DNA of 64,000 nt from JADGGM01 sp025449955 (lineage in GTDB: Bacteria > Gemmatimonadota > Gemmatimonadetes > Gemmatimonadales > Gemmatimonadaceae): positions 62,001 to 126,000 of the forward strand of contig DATBNO010000039.1 in NCBI GenBank assembly GCA_036554285.1. The letters run 5' to 3'. The notes below the pieces were generated by a model that saw only the letters and a program-made list of their open reading frames with translations, was not told the DNA's origin and did not search any database. Below, piece by piece: positions 42,539 to 52,403 of this stretch. Position 1 is the first letter of the stretch, and every line of letters begins with the position of its first letter. Made by a program: the position numbers and the translations under genes.

Positions 42539-45037
42539 ATGAACCGGTTGGCACCTGTCGTCCGACGCGCAGCGCGCGTGCTGTTCTATCCACTGCTCGC
42601 GTTGGGCGCCCTGGCGCTCGCCGCGCCCGTGCTCGCCGCGCAGGCAACGCAGAACGCCGGCGGCGAGGCGGACCTCCACATTCCCGACCTCTCGAGCGTG
42701 TCGTTCTTCGGCATTCCAGGACACAAGCTGCTCATGGTGGGCCTGGTGTTCTGCGCGTTGGGCATGCTGTTCGGCCTCACCATCTACAGCAAGCTCAAGA
42801 GCCTCCCGGTGCACAAGTCGATGCGCGAGGTGTCGGAGCTCATCTACGAAACCTGCAAGACCTACCTGGTGCAGCAGGGCAAGTTCCTGCTGCTGCTCGA
42901 GGTCTTCATCGGCGTGGTGATCCTGTTGTACTTCGGCGTGCTGCAGCATTACAGCGCGGCCAAGGTCATCATCATTCTGTTGTTCAGTGTCCTGGGCATC
43001 GCGGGCAGCTACGGCGTGGCCTGGTTCGGCATTCGCGTGAACACGTTCGCGAACTCGCGCACGGCATTCGCCAGTCTGCGCGGCAAGCCGTATCCGTGCT
43101 TTGCGATTCCGTTGAGCGCCGGCATGAGCATCGGCATGCTGCTGATCAGCGTCGAGCTCGTGATGATGCTCTGCATTCTGCTCTTCATCCCGGGCGACTA
43201 CGCGGGGCCGTGCTTCATCGGCTTCGCGATCGGCGAGTCGTTGGGCGCGGCCGCGCTGCGTATCGCGGGCGGCATCTTCACGAAGATCGCCGACATCGGC
43301 TCCGACTTGATGAAGATCGTGTTCAACATCAAGGAAGATGACGCGCGGAACCCGGGCGTGATCGCGGACTGCACGGGCGACAACGCCGGTGACTCCGTTG
43401 GGCCGAGCGCCGACGGCTTCGAGACGTACGGCGTGACGGGCGTCGCGCTGATCACGTTCATCGTGCTCGCGGTGAAAGAGCCGACGGTGCAGGTGCAGCT
43501 GCTGGTGTGGATCTTCGTGATGCGCGTCGTCATGATCGTGGCGAGCGGCGCGTCGTACCTGATCAACGGCTGGGTGGCGAAGGCGCGCTACGCGGCCGTC
43601 GACAAGATGAACTTCGAGTCGCCGCTCACGTCGCTGGTGTGGTTGACGTCGATCGTGTCGATCGCCCTCACGTACCTGGTGTCGTACCTGCTGCTGCCGG
43701 CGTTGGGCGACGGCACGATGTGGTGGAAGATCTCGACCGTGATGACGTGCGGCACGTTGGCCGGCGCGTTGATCCCCGAGCTGGTGAAGGTGTTCACGTC
43801 GGTCGATTCGATTCATACGCGCGAGATCGTGAGCTCGTCCAAGGAAGGCGGCGCCTCGCTCAACATTCTGAGCGGTCTGGTGGCGGGCAACTTCAGCGCC
43901 TACTGGTTAGGCATCGTGATCATGGGGCTCATGGCGATCGGCGCCTGGGTGGCGAGCTACGGCATGGACGCGCTCATGGTGGCGCCGGCGGTGTTCGCGT
44001 TCGGGTTGGTGGCGTTCGGCTTCCTGGGCATGGGCCCGGTGACGATCGCCGTCGACTCGTACGGCCCGGTGACCGACAACGCGCAATCGATCTTCGAGTT
44101 GTCGCTGATCGAGCAGGAGCCCAACATCGCGGCCGAGCTGCAACGCGAGTTCGGGTTCGCGCCGCAGTTCCAGCGCTCGAAGGATCTGCTCGAGGAAAAC
44201 GACGGCGCCGGCAACACGTTCAAGGCGACCGCCAAGCCGGTGCTCATAGGCACGGCCGTGGTCGGGGCGACCACCATGATCTTCTCGATCATCGTGGCGC
44301 TCACTCATGGCCTAACGGAGAACCTCGACAAGCTGTCGATGCTGCACCCGCCGTTCCTGCTCGGGCTGTTGACGGGCGGCGCGCTCATCTACTGGTTCAC
44401 GGGCGCGTCGACGCAGGCGGTCACCACCGGCGCGTATCGCGCGGTGGAGTTCATCAAGGCCAACATCCGTCTGGAAGGCGTGACCAGGGCGTCGGTGGAG
44501 GACAGCAAAAAGGTGGTGGAGATCTGCACCGTGTACGCCCAACGGGGCATGCTCAACATCTTCCTCACCGTGTTCTTCTCGGCGCTCGCGTTCGCGTTCG
44601 TCGAGCCGTACTTCTTCATCGGCTATCTCATCTCGATCGCGCTGTTCGGGTTGTACCAGGCGATCTTCATGGCCAACGCCGGCGGCGCCTGGGACAACGC
44701 GAAGAAAATCGTCGAGGTCGAGCTCAAGCAGAAAGGCACGGAGCTGCACGCGGCGACCGTGGTGGGCGACACGGTGGGCGATCCGTTCAAGGACACGTCC
44801 TCGGTCGCGCTCAACCCGGTGATCAAGTTCACGACGCTGTTCGGACTGCTCGCCGTCGAGTTGGCGGTGTCGTTGCGCGCGAGCCAGGGCGCCGGCTTGG
44901 TGCACGTGATTGCGGCCATCTTCTTCCTGATCTCGGTGTACTTCGTGTGGCGGTCGTTCTACGGCATGCGCATTCAGCGCGAGGAGCCCGCAGCCGCGGA
45001 GGTTGGCGGTGTGGCGGTGGGCGCGGTGAGCCGCTGA
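42539..45037 (+). CDS. hppA: Membrane-bound proton/sodium-translocating pyrophosphatase
   Basis: 832 residues, about 16 helices. It hydrolyses pyrophosphate and pumps H+ (or Na+) across the membrane. Catalytic motifs: EDDARNPGVIADCTGDNAGD (first Mg-PPi site) and GFETYGVTG, and the second acidic cluster NAGGAWDNAKKIVEVEL with VVGDTVGDPFKDTSSVALNP. The K+-dependence region reads GNTFKATAKP, with Lys at the position that signals K+ independence in the family; that assignment is moderate. ATG 42539 has TGGAGG upstream. The ADCTGDNAGDSVGP version is typical of the Bacteroidetes-like subgroup rather than the plant/Rhodospirillum type. Confidence 0.95.
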   Translation: MNRLAPVVRRAARVLFYPLLALGALALAAPVLAAQATQNAGGEADLHIPDLSSVSFFGIPGHKLLMVGLVFCALGMLFGLTIYSKLKSLPVHKSMREVSELIYETCKTYLVQQGKFLLLLEVFIGVVILLYFGVLQHYSAAKVIIILLFSVLGIAGSYGVAWFGIRVNTFANSRTAFASLRGKPYPCFAIPLSAGMSIGMLLISVELVMMLCILLFIPGDYAGPCFIGFAIGESLGAAALRIAGGIFTKIADIGSDLMKIVFNIKEDDARNPGVIADCTGDNAGDSVGPSADGFETYGVTGVALITFIVLAVKEPTVQVQLLVWIFVMRVVMIVASGASYLINGWVAKARYAAVDKMNFESPLTSLVWLTSIVSIALTYLVSYLLLPALGDGTMWWKISTVMTCGTLAGALIPELVKVFTSVDSIHTREIVSSSKEGGASLNILSGLVAGNFSAYWLGIVIMGLMAIGAWVASYGMDALMVAPAVFAFGLVAFGFLGMGPVTIAVDSYGPVTDNAQSIFELSLIEQEPNIAAELQREFGFAPQFQRSKDLLEENDGAGNTFKATAKPVLIGTAVVGATTMIFSIIVALTHGLTENLDKLSMLHPPFLLGLLTGGALIYWFTGASTQAVTTGAYRAVEFIKANIRLEGVTRASVEDSKKVVEICTVYAQRGMLNIFLTVFFSALAFAFVEPYFFIGYLISIALFGLYQAIFMANAGGAWDNAKKIVEVELKQKGTELHAATVVGDTVGDPFKDTSSVALNPVIKFTTLFGLLAVELAVSLRASQGAGLVHVIAAIFFLISVYFVWRSFYGMRIQREEPAAAEVGGVAVGAVSR

Positions 45038-45098
45038 CCGCGCCCCGGGCGCGGGACGCCGGCATGAGCCGCACGCGCGCACGCGGAGGGACGGTCTA

Positions 45099-46682
45099 GT
45101 GGCATCGTCCCTCTTCGTGCGGAAGACCCTCGCCGATTGCGAGGCGGACGCCGAGCGGCGCGGCGGGCTCAAGCGGTCGCTCAACAAGTGGCATCTCACT
45201 GCGTTAGGCGTGGGCGCCACGATCGGCGCCGGGATTTTTGCCACCACCGGTACGGCGATCGTCGGGGACCCGTCCCGGCCCGGGGCAGGACCGGCGATCG
45301 TCTTCTCGTTTCTGCTCACGGCGGTGGCGTGCGGCTTTGCCGCGCTGTGCTACGCCGAGTTCGCGTCGATGGTGCCGATCTCGGGATCGGCGTACACGTA
45401 CGCGTACGCGTCGATCGGCGAGTTCGTCGCCTGGATCATCGGGTGGGACCTGATCATCGAGTATGCGGTCGGCAATATCGGCGTGGCCATCGGGTGGGCG
45501 GGTTACTTTCGCGAGCTCATTGGGCATTTCGGGTTGGACCTGCCGGCGTGGCTCGCCACCGACTACCGCACCGCGCACGACGCCTTCCGCACGCTGGCGT
45601 CGACGCCTAACGATCCGGTGACGCAGTACATGGCGTCGGCGTGGGCGCACGCGCCGCACATTTTCGGGCTGCCGTTCATCATTAATTTGCCGGCGGTCGC
45701 GGTCGTGGCGGTGATCACCGTCATCCTGGTGATCGGGATCAAGGAGTCGGCGGACACGAACAACGCGATGGTCCTGCTCAAGATCGGGATCATTTTGTTT
45801 TTCATCGCCGTGGGCATCTTCTTGATCAAGCCGCACAACTGGACGGACAAGGCGAACGGCGGGTTCGCGCCCAACGGATTTGCCGGGATCAGCGCCGCCG
45901 CGGCGATCATTTTCTTCAGTTACATCGGATTCGACGCGGTGTCGACGGCGGCCGAGGAGTCGAAGAATCCGGCCAAGGACATGCCGTTCGGCATCGTGAT
46001 GAGTCTCGTCGTGTGCACGGTGCTCTACATCGCGATCTCGATCGTGATGACGGGTGTGGCGCCGTGGAAGACATTGGGGACGGCGGAGCCGATGATCACG
46101 GCGCTGCAGTACGCGTCGGGGCCGCCGGCGCTGCTCAATGCGTCGCGGTTCATCATTGCGTTAGGCGCAGTGATCGCCATGGGCAGCGTGCTGCTGGTGT
46201 TCCAGCTCGGCCAGCCGCGCATCTTCTTCTCGATGGCGCGCGACGGGCTGCTGCCGCCGGTGATGGCGAAGGTGCACCCGAAATACAAGACGCCCTACGT
46301 GGGCACCATCCTGACGGGCGTGTTCGTGGCCGCGTTCTCGGCGTTCGCGAATATTTCCGAGGTCGTGGACCTGACGAACATCGGGACGCTGTTCGCCTTC
46401 GTGCTGGTGTCGGCCGGCGTGATTTTTCTGCGCCGCCTGGAGCCGGACCGGCCGCGGCCGTTCCGTGTGCCGTGGGTGCCGATCACACCGCTCATCTCGA
46501 TCGTCGCCTGCGCGTACTTGATGTTCCAACTGCCGGGCGTCACGTGGTGGCGGTTCGTGGCGTGGCTGATCCTCGGTCTCGTGTTCTACTTCACGTACGG
46601 ATACCGGCACTCGGTGCTGCGCCGTCAGTCGTTAGGCCTGACGCCCGCGTCGCCGGGCGACTCGGCGGGATCGGGCGTCTGA
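45099..46682 (+). CDS. APC-family cationic amino acid transporter
   Basis: 527 residues, about 12-14 helices. The N-terminal phrase LKRSLNKWHLTALGVGATIG and GAGIFATTGTAI are typical of the cationic amino acid transporter group (CAT). AIIFFSYIGFDAVSTAAEES and FSMARDGLLPPVMAKVHPKY are also group-typical. GTG 45099 follows GCGGAGGGA. It is 62 bases after hppA and overlaps no other gene; the next gene starts five bases after its stop, so it is likely cotranscribed with the symporter. Confidence 0.92.
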   Translation: MASSLFVRKTLADCEADAERRGGLKRSLNKWHLTALGVGATIGAGIFATTGTAIVGDPSRPGAGPAIVFSFLLTAVACGFAALCYAEFASMVPISGSAYTYAYASIGEFVAWIIGWDLIIEYAVGNIGVAIGWAGYFRELIGHFGLDLPAWLATDYRTAHDAFRTLASTPNDPVTQYMASAWAHAPHIFGLPFIINLPAVAVVAVITVILVIGIKESADTNNAMVLLKIGIILFFIAVGIFLIKPHNWTDKANGGFAPNGFAGISAAAAIIFFSYIGFDAVSTAAEESKNPAKDMPFGIVMSLVVCTVLYIAISIVMTGVAPWKTLGTAEPMITALQYASGPPALLNASRFIIALGAVIAMGSVLLVFQLGQPRIFFSMARDGLLPPVMAKVHPKYKTPYVGTILTGVFVAAFSAFANISEVVDLTNIGTLFAFVLVSAGVIFLRRLEPDRPRPFRVPWVPITPLISIVACAYLMFQLPGVTWWRFVAWLILGLVFYFTYGYRHSVLRRQSLGLTPASPGDSAGSGV

Positions 46683-46687
46683 CGCTC

Positions 46688-47968
46688 GTGGGCACGATCT
46701 GGCGCCGCCTGCGCCGCGTCTCCCTGACGCAATGGATCGTGCTCTCGATGATCGTGGGCACATTGATCGGCTGGCTCACGCCCGGCTTCGCGCTGCATCT
46801 CCAGATCCTGTCCACGCTGTTCCTGCGCATGATCAAGGCGATCATCGCGCCGTTGATCTTCGGCATGCTGGTGGTGGGCATCGCGGGGCACGGTGACGAT
46901 CTCAAGCGCGTCGGCCGGCTGGCGATTCGCTCCATCGTGTACTTCGAGGTGGTCACGACGCTCGCGTTAGCCGTCGGCCTCATCGCGGTCAACGTGATCA
47001 AGCCGGGCCAGGGTGTGAACATCGAATCGGCGTCGGCGGCGCAGGCGACCTCGCTGGCGTCGACCCACATGAGCGCCGACACGGTGCTGATCCACGTGGT
47101 GCCGCAGAGCATCGCCGAGTCGGCCGCGAACAACGAAGTGCTGCAGATCGTGTTTTTCGCCGTGGTGTTCGGCGTTGCCGTCACGCGCGTGCGCGGCGGC
47201 CCCAAGCAGACGATGCTCGCGTTCTGCGAGAGTCTGTCCGAGGTGATGTTCAAGTTCACGGCGCTGGTGATGGCGTTCGCGCCGTTCGGCATCGGCGGCG
47301 CGATCGCGTACACGGTGGGCGGGAACGGGTTAGGCGTCTTGCGCGGGTTGGGCCTGCTGGTCGGGACGCTCTACATCGCGCTGATCATATTCGCGGTCGG
47401 CGTGCTGTGGCCCGTGGCGACGATGGCGCGCGTACCGGTACGGCGATTCGTGACGGCGATCAAGGAGCCGTGGCTGATCGCGTTCTCGACGGCGTCCTCC
47501 GAGGCGGCGCTTCCGTTAGCCATGGAAGAGATGGAACGGTTCGGCGTGCCGCGGCGGATCGTGGCGTTCGTGATGCCGACGGGCTACTCGTTCAACCTCG
47601 ATGGCAGCACACTGTACCTGGCGGTGGCGTCGGTGTTCGTCGCGCAAGCGGCGGGCATCCACATGAGCGTTGGGAAGCAACTGCTCATGATGCTGACATT
47701 GATGTTGACGAGCAAAGGGGTGGCGGGTGTGCCGAGGGCGGGGCTCGTGATTCTGTCGGGCGCGCTGGCCACCTTCGGCCTGCCACTACAGGGCGTGGCC
47801 GTCATCGTCGGCGTGGATGCGCTCATGGACATGGCGCGGACATCGATCAACGTGGTGGGCAACTGCCTGGCGTCGGCCGTGATGGCGCGGTGGGAGGGCG
47901 AGTTAGGCGAAGGCGGTGCGTTGACGGGTCCGCTCGCGGCGGCGGAGCCCGCCGCGCACGCCAACTGA
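46688..47968 (+). CDS. Dicarboxylate/glutamate:cation symporter (DAACS family)
   Basis: 426 residues, about 8 helices plus two hairpin loops. Family motifs: LFLRMIKAIIAPLIFGMLVV, the serine-rich hairpin AFSTASSEAALPLAMEEMER, VMPTGYSFNLDGSTLYLAVA (NMDGT-type motif) and VDALMDMARTSINVVGNCLA. It imports C4-dicarboxylate or glutamate/aspartate with Na+ or H+. GTG 46688 is the assumed start. It follows the CAT-type permease by five bases. Confidence 0.93.
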   Translation: MGTIWRRLRRVSLTQWIVLSMIVGTLIGWLTPGFALHLQILSTLFLRMIKAIIAPLIFGMLVVGIAGHGDDLKRVGRLAIRSIVYFEVVTTLALAVGLIAVNVIKPGQGVNIESASAAQATSLASTHMSADTVLIHVVPQSIAESAANNEVLQIVFFAVVFGVAVTRVRGGPKQTMLAFCESLSEVMFKFTALVMAFAPFGIGGAIAYTVGGNGLGVLRGLGLLVGTLYIALIIFAVGVLWPVATMARVPVRRFVTAIKEPWLIAFSTASSEAALPLAMEEMERFGVPRRIVAFVMPTGYSFNLDGSTLYLAVASVFVAQAAGIHMSVGKQLLMMLTLMLTSKGVAGVPRAGLVILSGALATFGLPLQGVAVIVGVDALMDMARTSINVVGNCLASAVMARWEGELGEGGALTGPLAAAEPAAHAN

Positions 47969-48005
47969 TCGCGGCCGCCGCGGCATAGCGACGCCTGCCT
48001 TCGAG

Positions 48006-48575
48006 CTAGCGCTCGTCGAGCACCTCGGCGAAGAACGCTTCGACGTCGATCTCGATGTGGACGGATTCCTCAGGATTCGGCTGCCACACCATGCGGTCAA
48101 CGAGTATCTCGGGTCGTTGTTCTTCGGGACGCCAACGCTCGATGAGACGCGCGTCCAAGTCGCAGATCCAATATTCGGGCACATGCGCGCGCTGATAGCG
48201 ACGGCGCTTGAGATGGCGATCGTAGCGGGCCGTGCTCGGGGACAGGACCTCAATGACGAGAAGCAGCTCCGTAATGTCGCGCCAGTCGCGCACGGCCCGG
48301 CCGTCAGGCGTGCGATACACGAACACATCCGGCTGCAGGATTTCGTCTTCGCCGAGAGAAATGTCGGCTGGTGACATGAGCACGCGGTGGGTGCCGGTCT
48401 GACGAAGCCATGGATCGAGGAGGCGGAGGAGGCCCAGGACAGCTGCTTGATGAGCGTAACGCGGCGCAGGCGTCACCACCAACTCGCCTGCAATGAGCTC
48501 GTAACGTTTGCCGTCGTCGGGCAGTGCGCGCACCCGTTCCGCCGTCCAGGTTTCGTGCGTGTGAGGCATGACCAT
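48006..48575 (-). CDS. Uma2 family (DUF820) PD-(D/E)XK-like protein
   Basis: About 190 residues. The Uma2 fold shows the restriction-endonuclease-like pattern: RYELIAGELVVTPAP near the N-terminus, ILQPDVFVY (Asp), LLLVIEVLSPSTARYDRHLK (Glu...Lys) and YWICDLDARLIERW. Homologues are annotated as putative endonucleases without proven function. The frame extends to 48623, but ATG 48575 (MVMPHTHETW) gives a typical N-terminus. It is an isolated minus-strand gene between plus-strand transporter genes, as in a mobile cargo gene. Confidence 0.85.
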   Translation of the reverse strand: MVMPHTHETWTAERVRALPDDGKRYELIAGELVVTPAPRYAHQAAVLGLLRLLDPWLRQTGTHRVLMSPADISLGEDEILQPDVFVYRTPDGRAVRDWRDITELLLVIEVLSPSTARYDRHLKRRRYQRAHVPEYWICDLDARLIERWRPEEQRPEILVDRMVWQPNPEESVHIEIDVEAFFAEVLDER

Positions 48576-48714
48576 AATGTGTTGCTCGGCCGGAGGGACT
48601 GGCAAGTAGTCATGCGGCAGCATACCGCGTGATGCTATGACCTGGCGTATCGTTTCACCGCATCACACATCACTCTGTGCCTGTTCGCCAGCCGCGTAGC
48701 GTCGCACGCAACGG

Positions 48715-50187
48715 ATGACCCCCATGTCGGCCTCGATGCCTAACGCAATCGACTCGTCCCACCCGCGGCCGCCGCGCGTCCTCGGCCTGCGGGACGTGGT
48801 GTTGTTCAACATGGTGGCCGTGATCGGGCTGCGCTGGTTGGCGACGGCGGCCAAGGCCGGCCCGGGGACGCTCGCGCTGTGGATTCTCGCGGCGGCGTTC
48901 TTCTTCATCCCGCAGGGGCTCGCCGTGTTGGCGCTGTCGGCGCGATTCCCGAGCGAGGGCGGGATCTATACGTGGACCCGCGAGACGTTAGGCGAAAACC
49001 ACGGGTTCCTGTGCGGCTGGTGCTACTGGATCAACAACGTGTTGTACTATCCGAACCTGCTGATCTCGACGGCCGTCATCGCGACCTGGGTGGTGGGCAA
49101 GGGCGAGAGCGGGCTGGCCGACAATCGCACCTACGTCATCACGGTTACGCTGATCGCGCTCTGGACGGCAGTGGGCGTCAACATCGTGGGCGCGGGTCGC
49201 GGCAAGTGGCTGCAGAACATCGGTGCGTTAGGCACGTACATTCCGGCGACGCTCCTGGTGATCGTGGGCGTGTACGCAGCGCTGACGAGTCCGCCGGCCA
49301 ACCCGCTCACCCGTGCGTCGCTCACGCCGCATCTCGGCAACCTCGCGTCGCTCAATCTGTGGGCGTCGATCGCGTTCGCGTTCAGCGGCATCGAGCTCTC
49401 GTCGGCAATGGGCGACGAGGTGCGCGATCCGGCGCGCACGATGCCGCGCGCGGTACTCATCGCCGCGCCGCTGATCGCCGCCGCGTACCTGCTCGGCTCT
49501 GCTGCCATGCTGTGGCTGGTGCCGAGTGCCCAGGTGAACCTCACCGCCGGATTCATTCAAGGAATTTCGGTCGGTGCCGCGCGCATCGGGACGGGCCTGG
49601 CGTGGGTCGGCGCAGTGGCGGCGGCGTTCTACACGATCGGCAACATCGGCGGTGTGGGCGCCTGGCTCGTGGGTCCGGCGCGCGTGGCGTTCGTGATCGG
49701 TCTCGACCGGTACTTCCCGCGCGCGTTCGGCAAGTTGCACCCCAAGTACGGCACGCCCTACGTGGCGATCCTCGTGCCCGCGGTGCTCGCGAGCATTCTG
49801 TTAGTCATCTCGCTGCTCGGGAAGGGAACCACGGTGGAGCGGGCCTATCTGATTCTGCTCGACACGCAGATCCTGCTGTACTTCATTCCCTATCTCTACT
49901 TGTTCGCGACGTTCATCCTGCAATTTGGCGCGGGCCGGCGCTTGGCCGCCGCTCCGGTGGTGGCGGAGCGGGTGGGCAACCGCGTGCCGGGCGGCCGGCC
50001 GGTTGCGTTAGTAGCCGGCGCGTGCGGGTTTCTCATGACCGCGTTCGCGATGATCCTCGCGGGGATTCCGCCGGAGGGCGGCGAGCAGGCGGCGCTGTTC
50101 CTGATCAAGGTGCTGGGCGGCGCCGGCGCCTTCATCCTCCTCGGCGGCGTGATGTATTGGCGCGGCCGGCGGTCCGCCCCGCGATAG
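48715..50187 (+). CDS. APC-family amino acid antiporter-like permease (GadC/AGT type)
   Basis: 490 residues, about 12 helices. LGLRDVVLFNMVAVIGLRWL and PQGLAVLALSARFPSEGGIY are typical of the glutamate:GABA-type antiporter branch. The central unwound region reads FAFSGIELSSAMGDEVRDPA. ATG 48715 is assumed; ATG 48724 or 48736 are in frame. No RBS is clear. It converges with the TonB-dependent receptor gene, with a GTTAGGC word in the 35-base gap. Confidence 0.9.
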   Translation: MTPMSASMPNAIDSSHPRPPRVLGLRDVVLFNMVAVIGLRWLATAAKAGPGTLALWILAAAFFFIPQGLAVLALSARFPSEGGIYTWTRETLGENHGFLCGWCYWINNVLYYPNLLISTAVIATWVVGKGESGLADNRTYVITVTLIALWTAVGVNIVGAGRGKWLQNIGALGTYIPATLLVIVGVYAALTSPPANPLTRASLTPHLGNLASLNLWASIAFAFSGIELSSAMGDEVRDPARTMPRAVLIAAPLIAAAYLLGSAAMLWLVPSAQVNLTAGFIQGISVGAARIGTGLAWVGAVAAAFYTIGNIGGVGAWLVGPARVAFVIGLDRYFPRAFGKLHPKYGTPYVAILVPAVLASILLVISLLGKGTTVERAYLILLDTQILLYFIPYLYLFATFILQFGAGRRLAAAPVVAERVGNRVPGGRPVALVAGACGFLMTAFAMILAGIPPEGGEQAALFLIKVLGGAGAFILLGGVMYWRGRRSAPR

Positions 50188-50222
50188 TGCTCCGTTAGGC
50201 AGAACCGCCGCCGTGCCGGCCG

Positions 50223-52403
50223 TCAGAACTTGGCGCTGATCGAGAACACGATGCGCCGCGGCAATCCCGGCGAAAAGAAGTTGGTGAGCTCGCCTACATC
50301 ATCCCCACCGCCTGGCGGCTGAGCTTGCCCGGGCGGCGCGCCGAGGCTGTTCTCCGCGATGATGCCGAAGGTCTCGTAGTTCTGGTTGAAGAGATTGTCG
50401 ATCTCGAGCTGGATCGTGTAGCGGTTGTACTGCGCGTTGAGATTGAAGCCCGAGACGGAATAACCGGGCACCGGCGCGTCGCGGTTGGCCTCATCGCCGC
50501 GCAGGAACTGGCTCGAGTAGGCGCGCAGGTCGTATTGGGCATCGAACGTGACCGGCCCAACGCCGCGCGTCCAGCCCACGCCGACGCGTCCACGATTCCG
50601 CGGCGAAGTCGGGAATTGGTCGCCGGGCCGCGTGGGCACCGGATTCGTGTCGGCGGTCGAAATTTGCACCGTGCTCTGATAGGTCGATGCGACGAAGCTG
50701 TACGAGCCGAACAGGCGGCCGCCGGCCGGCAGCGCGGTCTGCGCCGAGATCTCGATGCCGGTGCGCCGGGAGCGCGGGATATTGACGAAGAAGACCTGGG
50801 TCAAGTTAGGCGACGCGAACACGATGTCGTTGTCGACATCCGTCCAGAAGCCGTCGACGTCGAACGACGTCTTGTTGGGCAGATCCAGGTCGAACCCCGC
50901 CTCGTAATCGTGCGTGGTGACCGGCTTGAGCGCGGGATCGGCGCCGAGCGCGGACGGCAGAGAGCACGGCGCGTCGGGGCTGGCGCAGGCCAGCTCGAGC
51001 GGCGCCGGCGCGCGGAACGCGCTCTTGTACGCCACGAATCCGCGCAAATCATCAGAAACTTTCAGCGTTAGGCCCAGGAACGGCGAGAGGCGGTCATAGG
51101 TGTTCGTCCCGTTGTTGGACCCGTCGAGCTCGTCGCGGAAGGGAATGCGCACGTAGTCCTGCCGGAGCGCGCCGGTCGCCGACAGCTTGGGCGTGATGTC
51201 GACCACGGCCTGGGCGTAGGCGGCCGCATCATCCTCGTGGACGGCGGCAAGCGTGGCAACCGAATCCGGTTCGCCGCCGCCGATATTGACGAGGCGGAAC
51301 CGCACGTTCTGCCGGGCGTACTCGGCGCCGAACGTGAACGCCGTCGGCAGCGCACCGAGCAGGACGGGGCGCGTCCACTCCACCGTGCCGCCGCCGGACT
51401 TGTTGTCGATGAATGCATCTGTGTTAGGCGGCGGGACGTTCGTATTGAACTGCCCGACGTCGTTGCGCCGGAAGTACACCGTGCCGCGCAACGTGCCGCC
51501 CCACGCCCCGTGGAGCCCGCGGAGCGCGAGGTGGATCAGGTCGGGCTTGAAGAAATCGCCCGGCGTATAGTTGAGCCGCGGATTGAAATCGATCCAATTC
51601 AGGGGGAGGGAACCCGCTTCGCTGACCCGGTCGTTCGCGTAGAGCACGCTGAATGCGATGTCGCTCGTGTCGGCGCCGCCGGCCGTGGAGCGGTGACCGA
51701 TGGTGGCAAAGATCTGCCGCGTGCGTTCGCCCGTCGCCTGCCGCCACCCGTCTTCGTTGGACGCGGCGCCCATGACAAAGCCGTCGAAGCCATGGAACAT
51801 GCCGCCGGCCGAGATGGTGCCGACCTGCTCGCCGAACGATCCGGTGGTCAAGCCGATCGAGGCGGACGGAACAGCCGTGCCGCGCTGCGTGAAGAAGAGC
51901 AGTGCTCCGCCTAACGAGTTGCGGCCGAACAACGCCTGCGACCCGCGCACGAGCTCGGCGTGGTCGATGGCGGACATCGGCAGCAGGTCGAAGTTGACTT
52001 CCTGCGCGTCGGCCTCGTTGACGCGCACCCCGTCGAGGAACACGCTCACGCCTTGCGGCGTGCCGACGACCGGCGAGAGCTGAAATCCGCGGATCTCGAG
52101 CTCGGGCTGCAGGCGCGTGCCCTGATCATCGAAAAACGTGACACCGGGCAACTGTTGGAGCGACCGAAAGGCCGCGTCCGGCCCTTGCGACACGTGCTGC
52201 AGGTCGATCGGCTCGACTTGCGACGGGAGCCGCTCGTCGACGTCCGTTAGGCGGGTGCCGGTCACGACCACCGTCGACAGGCGTCGCGCCGTGCTGTCGG
52301 TGCGCGTCGTGTCGCGCTTGGTGGTATCGCGTTGTTGGGCGGCGAGCGCGGACTGGCAGACACACAGGGCGCCCGCCACGAGGACCGCGATCGTGCGCCT
52401 CAT
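50223..52403 (-). CDS. TonB-dependent outer-membrane receptor
   Basis: 726 residues with a signal peptide (RRTIAVLVAGALCVCQSALA). The TonB-box-like STVVVTGTRL is followed by a plug domain (FRSLQQLPGVTFFDDQGTRL, VSVFLDGVRVNEADAQ, VRGSQALFGRNSLGGALLFF) and a 22-stranded-type barrel ending in RIVFSISAKF. It imports siderophore, vitamin or carbohydrate using TonB. ATG 52403 (MRRTIAV) overlaps the stop of the anti-sigma gene by four bases, so ECF sigma, anti-sigma and receptor form one operon. Ligand unknown. Confidence 0.93.
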   Translation of the reverse strand: MRRTIAVLVAGALCVCQSALAAQQRDTTKRDTTRTDSTARRLSTVVVTGTRLTDVDERLPSQVEPIDLQHVSQGPDAAFRSLQQLPGVTFFDDQGTRLQPELEIRGFQLSPVVGTPQGVSVFLDGVRVNEADAQEVNFDLLPMSAIDHAELVRGSQALFGRNSLGGALLFFTQRGTAVPSASIGLTTGSFGEQVGTISAGGMFHGFDGFVMGAASNEDGWRQATGERTRQIFATIGHRSTAGGADTSDIAFSVLYANDRVSEAGSLPLNWIDFNPRLNYTPGDFFKPDLIHLALRGLHGAWGGTLRGTVYFRRNDVGQFNTNVPPPNTDAFIDNKSGGGTVEWTRPVLLGALPTAFTFGAEYARQNVRFRLVNIGGGEPDSVATLAAVHEDDAAAYAQAVVDITPKLSATGALRQDYVRIPFRDELDGSNNGTNTYDRLSPFLGLTLKVSDDLRGFVAYKSAFRAPAPLELACASPDAPCSLPSALGADPALKPVTTHDYEAGFDLDLPNKTSFDVDGFWTDVDNDIVFASPNLTQVFFVNIPRSRRTGIEISAQTALPAGGRLFGSYSFVASTYQSTVQISTADTNPVPTRPGDQFPTSPRNRGRVGVGWTRGVGPVTFDAQYDLRAYSSQFLRGDEANRDAPVPGYSVSGFNLNAQYNRYTIQLEIDNLFNQNYETFGIIAENSLGAPPGQAQPPGGGDDVGELTNFFSPGLPRRIVFSISAKF

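Noticed and set aside
48006..48575. Uma2 gene as part of a restriction or toxin system
   Set aside because: No methyltransferase, antitoxin or mobile element gene lies nearby, and the family has no proven activity.
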